DNA of 17,193 nt. Source: Candidatus Krumholzibacteriia bacterium (GTDB taxonomy: Bacteria > Krumholzibacteriota > Krumholzibacteriia > LZORAL124-64-63). A program made the translations under genes and the position numbers. A model generated the notes under the pieces. The model saw only the letters and a program-made list of their open reading frames with translations. It was not told where the DNA came from and made no database searches. Shown in pieces: positions 8,461 through 16,902 of the stretch. Within the stretch, counting starts at the first letter, position 1; the number at the start of each line of letters is the position of its first letter. The DNA lies in assembly GCA_014859985.1 (NCBI GenBank), contig JACZKN010000300.1, positions 1 through 17,193 of the forward strand, read 5' to 3'.

Positions 8461-9024
8461 CTACTCCCGGTCGGCCGCGGCCTGCAGCAGGGCCTTCAGC
8501 TCGGCGTAGTTGGCCGGCTCCCCCAGGTCGTGGCTGGTGAGGTTGTACACGGCGACCGGCACGTTGTCCCGGTCCAGCACGATCACGTCGCGGTAGGTCA
8601 CCTCCCAGTCGGCCCACACCGGCTCGGCCAGGATCTCCTGCAGCCAGGGGATGTCCTTGCCCTCGCACGCGTAGGCGTTCTCGCTCTCGTGGCCGACGGC
8701 GTTGACCCCGTGGATGCGCACCGCGACCGGCCACGCCTCGCCGTCGATGTCCTGCTGCAGGGCGTCGAGTGAGCCGAACTGGCTCACGCAGTAGCTTCAG
8801 GTGGCGTGGCCGAAGTACCAGGCCGAGACCTTCTCGAGGTGATCGCGGGGCGAGACCTGCTGCTGGTAGGTCCCGGACGTGGGATTGACGTCCGGCAGGG
8901 CGAAATCCGGCGCCGGCTCCCCGGCCGGGGGACCGCCGGGGCCCACCGGGTCGTCGTCGCCGCAGCCGCCGGCGGCCGCGACCAGCAACAGGGCCAGAAG
9001 CAGCTTAACTGGTTTGTTTTTCAT
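8461..9024 (-). CDS. Thioredoxin-fold lipoprotein, predicted selenoprotein (UGA at 8799-8797)
   Basis: Read through one in-frame TGA this is a 187-residue protein; read conventionally it breaks into 75-aa and 108-aa pieces. The N-terminus is a lipoprotein signal (KNKPVK, Leu/Ala core, AGGC with C21) followed by a Gly/Pro/Asp linker. APDFALPDVNP (38-48) is the usual start of an AhpC/TlpA-type redoxin domain and SAWYFGHAT (67-75) its first core strand. The TGA falls exactly where the first Cys of the CxxC motif belongs, giving U76-S-Y-C79. The fold continues after it (VIVLDRD, VAVYNLTSHDL, ending in a helix). The ATG is at 9024 with a weak GGA-type ribosome-binding site. A perfect hairpin right after the UGA fits a bacterial SECIS. 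Expected role: thiol-disulfide or peroxide reduction at the cell envelope. The alternatives, a nonsense mutation or a second gene starting at GTG 8787, are less likely because the frame, domain and redox position are intact. Confidence 0.85.
8769..8787 (-). promoter_or_regulatory. SECIS-like hairpin downstream of the UGA
   Basis: On the minus strand GTGAGCC (8787-8781) and GGCTCAC (8775-8769) form a perfect 7-bp stem with a 5-base loop AGTTC. The stem begins nine bases and the loop 16 bases after the UGA. Bacterial SECIS elements lie at about this distance within the coding sequence, and a GU in the apical loop is a known feature of the SelB-bound E. coli elements. The element is compatible with coding. 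Confidence 0.7.
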
Positions 9025-9066
9025 TTTTTTCCATCGACGGTGTGGGGATCGCAGTTTCTCGCCCCG

Positions 9067-9075
9067 ATCATAGCA
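9067..9075 (-). promoter_or_regulatory. Extended -10 promoter candidate for the selenoprotein-exonuclease pair
   Basis: The minus strand reads TGCTATGAT (9075-9067), an extended -10 (TGn plus five of six bases of TATAAT), 42 bases before the selenoprotein ATG. There is no clear -35 at the right distance. The same TGCTATGAT occurs upstream of the oxidoreductase gene at 13007. Confidence 0.5.
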
Positions 9076-9143
9076 CGCCGGAACGCCTGTGCACCTGCAA
9101 TCGGGACTGTTTCTGGTTCATATCGACGCGTGGCGGTCAGCGG

Positions 9144-9545
9144 CTACCAGACGGGCCCGTCACCGTCGCGGTCCCGGTCGGCGAAGGCGCAGGTGCCCTT
9201 CTCCACGTGGCCGCGGTAGCACTCCTCGCCGGAGACGGCGTAGTGCTCCTCGAGGGCACGGCAAAGCTCCGGCCGCTTCAGCCAGGCCCCGGCCGCATCC
9301 ACCAGCACCTCGGTGTCCAGCGCCGTCAACTCCTTGCGGTAGACCCCGAAGATGCGCGCGTCCTGCGGCCTGATCTCCTGCTCGTCCAGGCACTCGATCA
9401 GGCCGCACAGGGTGCCGCTGAAGTAGTGGTCCCAGACCGGTTCCCTGCCCCGGCCCCCCAGGATGTCGACCCAGCCCTCGTAGGTGTAGGGCAGGCTCCT
9501 GTCCCGCTTCGACCACGGCATGCCGGCGGTGTTCAGGGCGGCCAT
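9144..9545 (-). CDS. Uncharacterised 133-residue protein
   Basis: I do not recognise this family. The protein is soluble-looking, with no signal peptide or membrane helix, rich in Trp and Tyr, and has five cysteines (C47, C52, C95, C109, C119). C47 and C52 form a C-x4-C pair within SGTLCGLIECLD. It ends in an Asp-rich tail (ADRDRDGDGPVW). The start is ATG 9545, supported by a strong GGGAGGG ribosome-binding site about seven bases upstream and a promoter with a consensus -35; the frame is open further upstream, but that part is low-complexity and overlaps the promoter. GC-rich third positions are like those of the neighbours. It is upstream of and co-directional with the selenoprotein gene, with a 119-base gap holding a separate promoter, and divergent from icd. 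Confidence 0.75.
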   Translation of the reverse strand: MAALNTAGMPWSKRDRSLPYTYEGWVDILGGRGREPVWDHYFSGTLCGLIECLDEQEIRPQDARIFGVYRKELTALDTEVLVDAAGAWLKRPELCRALEEHYAVSGEECYRGHVEKGTCAFADRDRDGDGPVW

Positions 9546-9593
9546 CGCTTCCCTCCCGCGTCGGCGCCCCCACCCCCGGGGGCGCACCCGACC

Positions 9594-9622
9594 ACCGTAC
9601 CCCCGCCGGCCGTGCCTGTCAA
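9594..9622 (-). promoter_or_regulatory. Candidate sigma-70 promoter for the 133-aa gene
   Basis: On the minus strand a perfect -35 TTGACA (9622-9617) is followed by a 17-base spacer and a weak -10 TACGGT (9599-9594). This leaves a leader of about 40 bases to the ATG at 9545. Confidence 0.5.
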
Positions 9623-9659
9623 ACCGGCCTGTAAGATCTTGACTATGCGCGATCACGAA

Positions 9660-9682
9660 AGCATCGTTGTTGCATAGATGCT
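9660..9682. repeat. Inverted repeat, possible operator upstream of icd
   Basis: AGCATC (9660-9665) and GATGCT (9677-9682) are inverted repeats separated by 11 bases in the AT-richer centre of the divergent region before icd. It may be a regulator-binding site for icd; no regulator is evident. Confidence 0.3.
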
Positions 9683-9750
9683 TTACCCGCCGCAGGATCG
9701 GCCCCGCGGTCGGATCCGTCTGCCGCCACCCCGAACGCCGAGGGATCGCC

Positions 9751-11976
<2,226 letters not shown>

Positions 11977-12003
11977 GGGCGACCGGAGCATGCGACCGGC
12001 GCG

Positions 12004-12028
12004 GGGCGGGCCTTCTGGCCCGCCCTTT
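12004..12028 (+). terminator. Rho-independent terminator after icd
   Basis: A perfect 9-bp GC stem (GGGCGGGCC 12004-12012 with GGCCCGCCC 12017-12025) encloses a TTCT loop and is followed by TTT. It begins 27 bases after the icd stop. The short T-run is the only weak point. Confidence 0.8.
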
Positions 12029-12122
12029 GCGTCCCCGGCAGCAGTTCCCGGCCCGGTCCGGCGAATCGCAAGACGCCCACTTGCCGCCGACCGGTCGGGA
12101 CCGCGCAAAGGGATGGCCCGCC

Positions 12123-12995
12123 GTGACCCAGCAAGCCCCGATCCTCCCCGTGACGGACGATGGCGCCGCCCTGCGGAACGCCGCCGCGGGGTTCCGCGAA
12201 CTGCCCGCCATGCCCGGGACCGTGACCGCGGTGCTGGAGCAGCTGGCCTCCCCGGACTGGACCATCCCCGGGATCGAGGCCACCATCGCCGCCGATCCGG
12301 CCCTGGTGGCCCGCCTGATCAGCGTCAGCAACTCGGCCCTGTACGGGGCCGCGGTGGAGATCCGGACCCTGAACCAGGCCCTGGTGCGGCTGGGCTACCG
12401 CGCGATCCGGTCCCTGGTGATCGTGGCCGGCGCCCGCGCCCTCTTTCCCCTGGACGACGAACACGTCGGCCGCTGGGGCCGCGAGCTGTGGCGCCACTCG
12501 GCCGGCGCCGGCGTCGCCGCGCGCATGGTGGCCGAGGCCGCCCGGCAGCGCGATCCCGACGACGCCTTCGCCGCGGGCGTCCTCCACGACATCGGCAAGG
12601 TGGTGATCCTGCTCAACCGCCCCGGCGACTACGGGCGGATCCAGGAGCTCGTGCTCGGTGGATGCTGCGACAGCCGCGCGGCCGAGACGGCGATCGCCGG
12701 CGTCGACCACGCGCACCTGGCCGCCTGCCTCACCTCGCGCTGGACCCTGCCCGCGGGCATCGTCGGCGCCATCGTCGGCCATCACGAGCCCGACCGGTCC
12801 GGCGAGCACGCCCGCCTGGCGCGCATCGTGGCCTGCGGCAACGACCTGGCCCACCTGCACGAGGGGCGCGATCCGGAGGTCCTGCTGCCCGCCGTCCACG
12901 ACGCCCTCGGCCGGCTCGGGCTGGCCTTCGGCGCCGCCGAGGACCTGGTCGAGCGGGTCCGGCTGCAGCTGGCGGACCTGGGCGACCTGGTCTGA
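12123..12995 (+). CDS. HDOD-domain signalling protein
   Basis: A 290-residue protein made almost entirely of one HDOD domain, a relative of HD phosphohydrolases used in signalling output and cell-cycle or motility control. FRELPAMPGTVTAVLEQL (24-41) is the usual HDOD opening. IAADPALVARLISVSNSALYG (55-75) is its most conserved stretch, followed by ALVRLGYRAIRSLV (86-99). A canonical-looking HD pair survives (LHDIGK, H155-D156), with H125 and HH at 220-221, so metal binding cannot be excluded as it can in many degenerate HDODs. There are no receiver, GGDEF or EAL parts. The GTG start at 12123 is favoured because the frame's upstream ATG (12027) sits in the icd terminator; an AAGGGATGG stretch precedes the GTG. 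It may be the first of two plus-strand genes, but the next has its own promoter. Confidence 0.88.
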   Translation: MTQQAPILPVTDDGAALRNAAAGFRELPAMPGTVTAVLEQLASPDWTIPGIEATIAADPALVARLISVSNSALYGAAVEIRTLNQALVRLGYRAIRSLVIVAGARALFPLDDEHVGRWGRELWRHSAGAGVAARMVAEAARQRDPDDAFAAGVLHDIGKVVILLNRPGDYGRIQELVLGGCCDSRAAETAIAGVDHAHLAACLTSRWTLPAGIVGAIVGHHEPDRSGEHARLARIVACGNDLAHLHEGRDPEVLLPAVHDALGRLGLAFGAAEDLVERVRLQLADLGDLV

Positions 12996-13006
12996 CCCGC
13001 GATCCG

Positions 13007-13015
13007 TGCTATGAT
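13007..13015 (+). promoter_or_regulatory. Extended -10 promoter candidate for the oxidoreductase gene
   Basis: TGCTATGAT at 13007-13015 is an extended -10 with no recognisable -35, 65 bases before the ATG at 13081. It is identical to the candidate at 9067-9075 on the other strand. Confidence 0.45.
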
Positions 13016-13080
13016 CCCGACCGGCCGAGCGGCACGGCGACGGGCGCCGCGCCGGCCCGTCGGCCGGATGGGATCCTGCC

Positions 13081-14043
13081 ATGACCTTCCGCATCGGCGT
13101 GATCGGTGCCGGCAGCCACGGACAGCGCTACCTGCGGCACGCCGCCGCCGACGTGCCGGGCATGGGGGTGGCCGCCCTGTGCCGCCGCGACGCCGCGGCC
13201 GGAAGGCCGCTGGCCGACGGGCTCGGCGTCCGCTACCACGCCGACCCGGCCGCGCTGGTCGCCGACCCGCAGGTGGACGGGGTCGTCGTCTGCACCCCGC
13301 CGTCGAGCCACTTCGCCCTGGCCGCCGCGGTGCTGGCCGCCGGCAAGCCGCTGCTCTTGGAGAAGCCCCTGACCGGCACCCTGGACGAGGCCGCACGGCT
13401 GGCCGCCCTGGACGCCGCGGCCCCGCACCCCCTGATGCTCGCCCAGTCCCTGCGCTGGAACCCGGTGATCGCCAGGGTGCGCGAGCTGTGGCCCCTGCTC
13501 GGCCCGGTGCACCTGGTGCGCCTGGCCCAGCGCCTGGCCCCCACCGCCCTGGCCTGGCAGCGCGACCCCGCCACGAGCGTGGGCGGCTCGGTGCTGCTGA
13601 CGGGCGTGCACCTGTTCGACACGGTGCGCCACCTGACCGGTCGCGAGTTCACGGAGATCGATTCCCGCCACCGGCAGGTGCTGAACCCCGCGGTCGAGGA
13701 CCTCTTCCTGGCCCGCGGCCGCCTGGACGACGGCTGCTGGGTGGACCTGGAGGTCAGCAAGTACACCCGGTCGCGGGCCTGCTGGCTGGAGGCGGTCGGC
13801 GAGGACGGGCAGCTGTGGGCCGACTACCTGCTGGGCGGCGTGGTCCTGCGGCGCGGAAAGGACGAGGAACTGCACGACGTGTCCGCCACTGCGCCTACCC
13901 TGCCGCCGCTCTTGGCGGCCTGGCTGGCGGCGGTGCAGCGCGGAACGCTCCCGCCCTGCGGCGCGGCCGACGGCCTGGCCACACTGACGGTCGTGGACGC
14001 CTGCTACCGCTCGGCCCGGGCCGACCGGGCGATGGCGGTCTGA
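13081..14043 (+). CDS. Gfo/Idh/MocA-family NAD(P)-dependent oxidoreductase
   Basis: A 320-residue cytosolic oxidoreductase. The N-terminal Rossmann fold has GVIGAGSHG (6-14) for the dinucleotide and VDGVVVCTPPSSH (65-77). The family's catalytic lysine lies in EKPLT (94-98, K95). The second domain has GVHLFDTVRHL (175-185), where H177, D180 and H184 follow the usual GxHxxDxxxxL pattern near the substrate. Such enzymes oxidise or reduce sugars, inositols or related polyols, and the sequence alone does not say which. The ATG is preceded by a GGGA-type ribosome-binding site. It is probably monocistronic, with an extended -10 promoter upstream and a strong hairpin terminator just after the stop; no sugar-metabolism genes adjoin it. 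Confidence 0.92.
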   Translation: MTFRIGVIGAGSHGQRYLRHAAADVPGMGVAALCRRDAAAGRPLADGLGVRYHADPAALVADPQVDGVVVCTPPSSHFALAAAVLAAGKPLLLEKPLTGTLDEAARLAALDAAAPHPLMLAQSLRWNPVIARVRELWPLLGPVHLVRLAQRLAPTALAWQRDPATSVGGSVLLTGVHLFDTVRHLTGREFTEIDSRHRQVLNPAVEDLFLARGRLDDGCWVDLEVSKYTRSRACWLEAVGEDGQLWADYLLGGVVLRRGKDEELHDVSATAPTLPPLLAAWLAAVQRGTLPPCGAADGLATLTVVDACYRSARADRAMAV

Positions 14044-14046
14044 CGC

Positions 14047-14085
14047 ACGAACCCGGCCCGGTCAAGGGGACCGGGCCGGGCTCGT
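14047..14085. terminator. Strong, probably bidirectional terminator between convergent genes
   Basis: A perfect 12-bp stem (14052-14063 with 14069-14080) around an AAGGG loop is extended, after one A/C mismatch, by ACGA/TCGT. It starts four bases after the oxidoreductase stop and lies 29 bases beyond the stop of the convergent lamin-tail gene, so it could serve both. There is no long T-run. Confidence 0.7.
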
Positions 14086-14113
14086 TGCTCAGCACAGGAG
14101 CGGGCAGGACGAC

Positions 14114-14752
14114 CTAGCGGTAGTTGGCCTTGAACGTCCCCCACGCGGCCTCGTCGGTCGGCACGGGGTCGAAGCAGTTGGTGTTCTGCACCGCATTCGC
14201 TTCGCCGGGCGTGGCGCAGCGCAGCGAGAAGTCCGCGGCGTTGTCGTCGGTGTCGGCGCCGTCCGGCAGGCGGCACAGGGAGACGAAGGGATCGGCGCCG
14301 GTGTCGGCAGGCGCCGAAGCGCCCTCGCCGTAGCCGGGCACCACGCCTTCGTAGCTGAGGGCATCGACGATGACGGCCCCGTTGAAGAGGGCCATCGCGT
14401 CGGGAGCGCCGTTCTGGATCAGGTTGGTGTCAGGGCTGATGTCCAGGTTGCAGTACGGGGTGAAGTCGCTGTTGGCGCAGATCACGAAGAACCCGCCGGG
14501 GGCGATGCTGTAGCCCGACAGGTCGATCGCCAGGTACTCGAGGTTCGTCGCGCCGTTGATCAGGCGCAGGACGTAGCCGGTCAGGTCCACCGTCTCGATG
14601 CCGTTGTTGTAGAGCTCGATGAACTCGGCCGTGTCGGTGCCGGGCTGGTCGTAGTCGACCTCGTTGATCACGACCGTGGCCGCGGCCGCGGTGCACAACA
14701 CGAGCGAAAGGGCAAGGGCGCCCACGAGGACAACGCGATAGTATCTCATCAT
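14114..14752 (-). CDS. Secreted lamin-tail-domain (LTD) protein
   Basis: A 212-residue exported protein with a Sec signal peptide (MMRYYR then a hydrophobic core, cleavage near AAAA-T, about residue 25). The mature part opens with VVINEVDYDQPGTDTAEFIE (27-46) and LYNNGIETVDLTGY (47-60), the typical start of a bacterial LTD immunoglobulin-like fold, which is found in surface and secreted proteins and nucleases. No nuclease or protease domain accompanies it. CATPGEAN (179-186) is the usual end of the LTD unit. The protein ends in PTDEAAWGTFKANYR, a short tail with W204, G205, K208, Y211 and R212 that may be a lineage-specific terminal motif. GGAGGT lies five bases before the first of two tandem ATGs (14752, 14749). 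It is divergent from the AbgT-family gene. Its binding partner is unknown. Confidence 0.88.
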   Translation of the reverse strand: MMRYYRVVLVGALALSLVLCTAAAATVVINEVDYDQPGTDTAEFIELYNNGIETVDLTGYVLRLINGATNLEYLAIDLSGYSIAPGGFFVICANSDFTPYCNLDISPDTNLIQNGAPDAMALFNGAVIVDALSYEGVVPGYGEGASAPADTGADPFVSLCRLPDGADTDDNAADFSLRCATPGEANAVQNTNCFDPVPTDEAAWGTFKANYR

Positions 14753-14830
14753 TCCGGACCTCCGCTTCCTGGGTGTGTCGGAACCGGCTTTCCCTGGCGG
14801 TGGATTCCCCCGGCCGGTTCTGGATTTGCG

Positions 14831-14859
14831 ATCCTAGCACATCCGGCCAAGCGTTTCCA
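14831..14859 (-). promoter_or_regulatory. Promoter candidate for the LTD protein gene
   Basis: On the minus strand -35 TGGAAA (14859-14854), a 17-base spacer and an extended -10 TGC-TAGGAT (14839-14831) are in register. Both hexamers match four of six. The leader to the ATG would be about 70 bases. Confidence 0.5.
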
Positions 14860-14989
14860 CTGGTCTTCTGACGTTTGGGCATCCGCCGCCCCTCCCCGGG
14901 CCCCGCCGCGGGCTTTCGGACCGGCGCAAGTTGTTCTACCATGGCTCCTGACTCCCGGACCTCCACCAGCCCGAAAGGCCGGCCGCCCC

Positions 14990-16531
14990 ATGACGACCGA
15001 CGCTTCCGGCGCCCCGCGCCCCTCCGTCCTGTCCCGTTTCCTGGGTGCCGTCGAGACGGTGGGCAACGCCCTGCCCAACCCGGCCACCCTCTTCGCCCTG
15101 CTGGCCGGGCTGGTGGCCGTCGCCTCCTGGCTGCTGAGCCGGCTGGGCGTGACCGCGGCCCACCCCGGCGACGGCTCGCCCATCGAGGCGGTGAACCTGC
15201 TCTCCCGCGACGGCCTGCACTGGGTCCTGGACACCACGGTCGAGAACTTCACCGGCTTCGCCCCCCTGGGCACGGTGCTGGTGGCCCTGCTGGGCATCGG
15301 CGTGGCCGAGAAGAGCGGCATGATCGGCACCGTGCTGCGCCTGCTGCTGCACGCGGCGCCCCGGCGCCTGCTGACCTTCGTGATCGTCCTGAGCGGCGTG
15401 CTGTCGAACATGGCCAGCGACGTGGGCTACGTGCTGCTGGTGCCCCTGGGCGCCATCATCTTCCTTTCGGTAGGTAGGCACCCCCTGGCGGGGCTGGCCG
15501 CGGCCTTCGCCGGGGTCTCGGGCGGGTTCAGCGCCAACCTGCTGCTGGGCACCATCGACCCGCTGCTGGCGGGCATCACCCAGGAGGCGGCGCGCATCAT
15601 CGACCCCGGCTACACGGTGACGCCGGCCTGCAACTACTACTTCATGGTCGTCTCGACCTTCCTGATCGCCGCCCTGGGCACCTGGGTCACCGAGCGGATC
15701 GTCGCCCCGCGCCTGGGCGAGTATGGCGGCGCCGGCCCGGACGGCACCCCCGGCCTGGAGCCCCTGACCCCCCGGGAAAAGCGGGGCCTGTGGTGGGCCC
15801 TGGTCGTGAACCTCGGGCTGGTGGCCCTGGTGCTGTGGGGCCTGCTGCCGACGGACGGCTTCCTGCGCGCCGACGACGGGAGCGTGCTCCATTCGCCGTT
15901 CATGCACGGCATCGTCACCTTCATCTTCCTGGGGGGCCTGCTGACGGGCGTGGCCTACGGCGTGGCCGCGGGCACCTTCCGCAGCGACGCCGACGTGGTC
16001 GCGGGCATGAAGCAGGCGATGGAGACCATGGGCCTTTTCCTGGTGCTGGTGTTCTTCGCCGCCCAGTTCGTGGCCTACTTCAAGCACACCAACCTGGGCA
16101 TGATCGTGGCGATCAAGGGCGCCGGCGCCCTGCAGGCCTCGGGCCTGGGACCGATCCCGCTGATGCTCGCTTTCGTCATCCTTTCGGGCCTGATCAACCT
16201 GGCCATGGGCAGCGCCTCGGCCAAGTGGGCGTTCATGGCGCCCATCTTCGTGCCCATGTTCATGCTGCTGGGCTACACCCCCGAGCTGGTGCAGGGGGTC
16301 TACCGCATCGGCGACAGCACCACCAACATGATCTCGCCCATGATGTCGTTCTTCGCCTTGATCGTGGCCTTCGTCCAGAAATACGAGCCGAAGGCGGGTA
16401 TCGGCACGGTGATCGCCACCATGCTGCCGTACACCATCGTCTTTACCGCTGGCTGGATGGTGCTGCTGGTGGTCTGGCTGCTGCTGGGGCTGCCCCTGGG
16501 TCCGGGGGCGGGGCTGCGCCTGGAGCCCTGA
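14990..16531 (+). CDS. AbgT-family transporter
   Basis: A 513-residue inner-membrane protein of the AbgT family, whose members take up p-aminobenzoyl-glutamate or, like MtrF and YdaH, export sulfonamide-type antimetabolites. Family marks are VGNALPNPATLFALL (24-38), SNMASDVGYVLLVPLGA (139-155), SANLLLGTIDPLLAG (181-195) and GSASAKWAFMAP (407-418). Residues reported as important in MtrF appear conserved in spacing: S410, W413, P431, R439 and D442, with D190 as the likely counterpart of the other acidic residue. Hydrophobicity suggests about 11-13 helices with two re-entrant hairpins. The ATG at 14990 has only a weak GAAAGG site 11 bases upstream. No abgA/abgB hydrolase genes are adjacent, so uptake versus efflux cannot be decided. 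It appears monocistronic. Confidence 0.94.
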   Translation: MTTDASGAPRPSVLSRFLGAVETVGNALPNPATLFALLAGLVAVASWLLSRLGVTAAHPGDGSPIEAVNLLSRDGLHWVLDTTVENFTGFAPLGTVLVALLGIGVAEKSGMIGTVLRLLLHAAPRRLLTFVIVLSGVLSNMASDVGYVLLVPLGAIIFLSVGRHPLAGLAAAFAGVSGGFSANLLLGTIDPLLAGITQEAARIIDPGYTVTPACNYYFMVVSTFLIAALGTWVTERIVAPRLGEYGGAGPDGTPGLEPLTPREKRGLWWALVVNLGLVALVLWGLLPTDGFLRADDGSVLHSPFMHGIVTFIFLGGLLTGVAYGVAAGTFRSDADVVAGMKQAMETMGLFLVLVFFAAQFVAYFKHTNLGMIVAIKGAGALQASGLGPIPLMLAFVILSGLINLAMGSASAKWAFMAPIFVPMFMLLGYTPELVQGVYRIGDSTTNMISPMMSFFALIVAFVQKYEPKAGIGTVIATMLPYTIVFTAGWMVLLVVWLLLGLPLGPGAGLRLEP

Positions 16532-16540
16532 GGCCCCCGG
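16502..16540 (+). terminator. GC-rich hairpin at the end of the AbgT-family gene
   Basis: CCGGGGGC (16502-16509) and GCCCCCGG (16533-16540) are perfect inverted repeats enclosing a second small stem (GGGCT 16511-16515 with AGCCC 16524-16528). The structure spans the stop codon. No T-run follows, so terminator function is uncertain. Confidence 0.35.
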
Positions 16541-16560
16541 CCGATGGTAGTGAATCGGGA

Positions 16561-16589
16561 TTGACGAACCCGGGCGGGGGGTGTATCTT
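16561..16589 (+). promoter_or_regulatory. Sigma-70 promoter for the RRM gene and its leader
   Basis: TTGACG (16561-16566, five of six) and TATCTT (16584-16589, four of six) are separated by exactly 17 bases. This is the best-formed two-box promoter in the window. Transcription would start near 16596, about 305 bases upstream of the RRM start codon. Confidence 0.65.
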
Positions 16590-16610
16590 GGCGCCATCAA
16601 TCGCTGAGTC

Positions 16611-16887
16611 TGCGACCAATCCCGTGGACACGTTCAGGCCAGGTTGACCGCCGCCCTTGGTGCGGCCCGTCGGTGCGTGCCGGACCCGGGAAGTCGCAAA
16701 TTGGCTCTCAGGAGCCCTGCAGCAGCGCGATGCATCGGCGCCGTCGGCCCCCGGGCCGGCGGGCCCGAAAGATCCTCCCGACAGTCGGGGGATGCGGTCC
16801 GGCATAGGCCGGGCCCGTGTGATGCGCCTGGGACCCGCCGGAAGAAGCCGGGGGTCGTGGGAGCTCAGGTAAGCCGGAACGCCGGCA
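16611..16887 (+). ncRNA. Highly foldable leader (5' UTR) or separate structured RNA
   Basis: The 371-base gap 16532-16902 has no credible coding sequence but many consecutive complementary segments. A first arm runs 16611-16698: TGCGAC/GTCGCA (16611-16616/16693-16698), CCCG/CGGG, GG/CC, CACG/CGTG, ACCG/CGGT and CCGC/GCGG are nested in order, like one long imperfect hairpin. Then come separate hairpins at 16703-16716 (loop TCAG), 16752-16767, 16772-16793 (9 bp, one bulge), 16796-16815 (8 bp, loop ATAG), 16832-16856 (9 bp, one bulge) and 16874-16887. It lies between a good promoter and the RRM ribosome-binding site. I compared it mentally with RNase P, tmRNA, 6S and SRP RNA and saw none of their signatures. 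High GC makes chance pairing common, so this needs a folding and covariation test. Confidence 0.45.
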
Positions 16888-16902
16888 TTTGGAGTGAAGA
16901 AC

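Noticed and set aside
8461..8787. A separate 108-residue gene starting at GTG 8787
   Set aside because: It begins mid-domain, right after the redox motif, with no ribosome-binding site of its own, and its first codons form the SECIS-like hairpin. It is the second part of the UGA-containing gene.
12027..12122. Longer start for the HDOD protein at ATG 12027
   Set aside because: That codon overlaps the T-run of the icd terminator. The GTG at 12123 leads directly into the conserved domain with a plausible ribosome-binding site.
14936..16600. A 554-residue open frame antisense to the AbgT-family gene
   Set aside because: It is a His/Gln/Gly-rich hydrophilic shadow, while the other strand encodes a clear membrane transporter.
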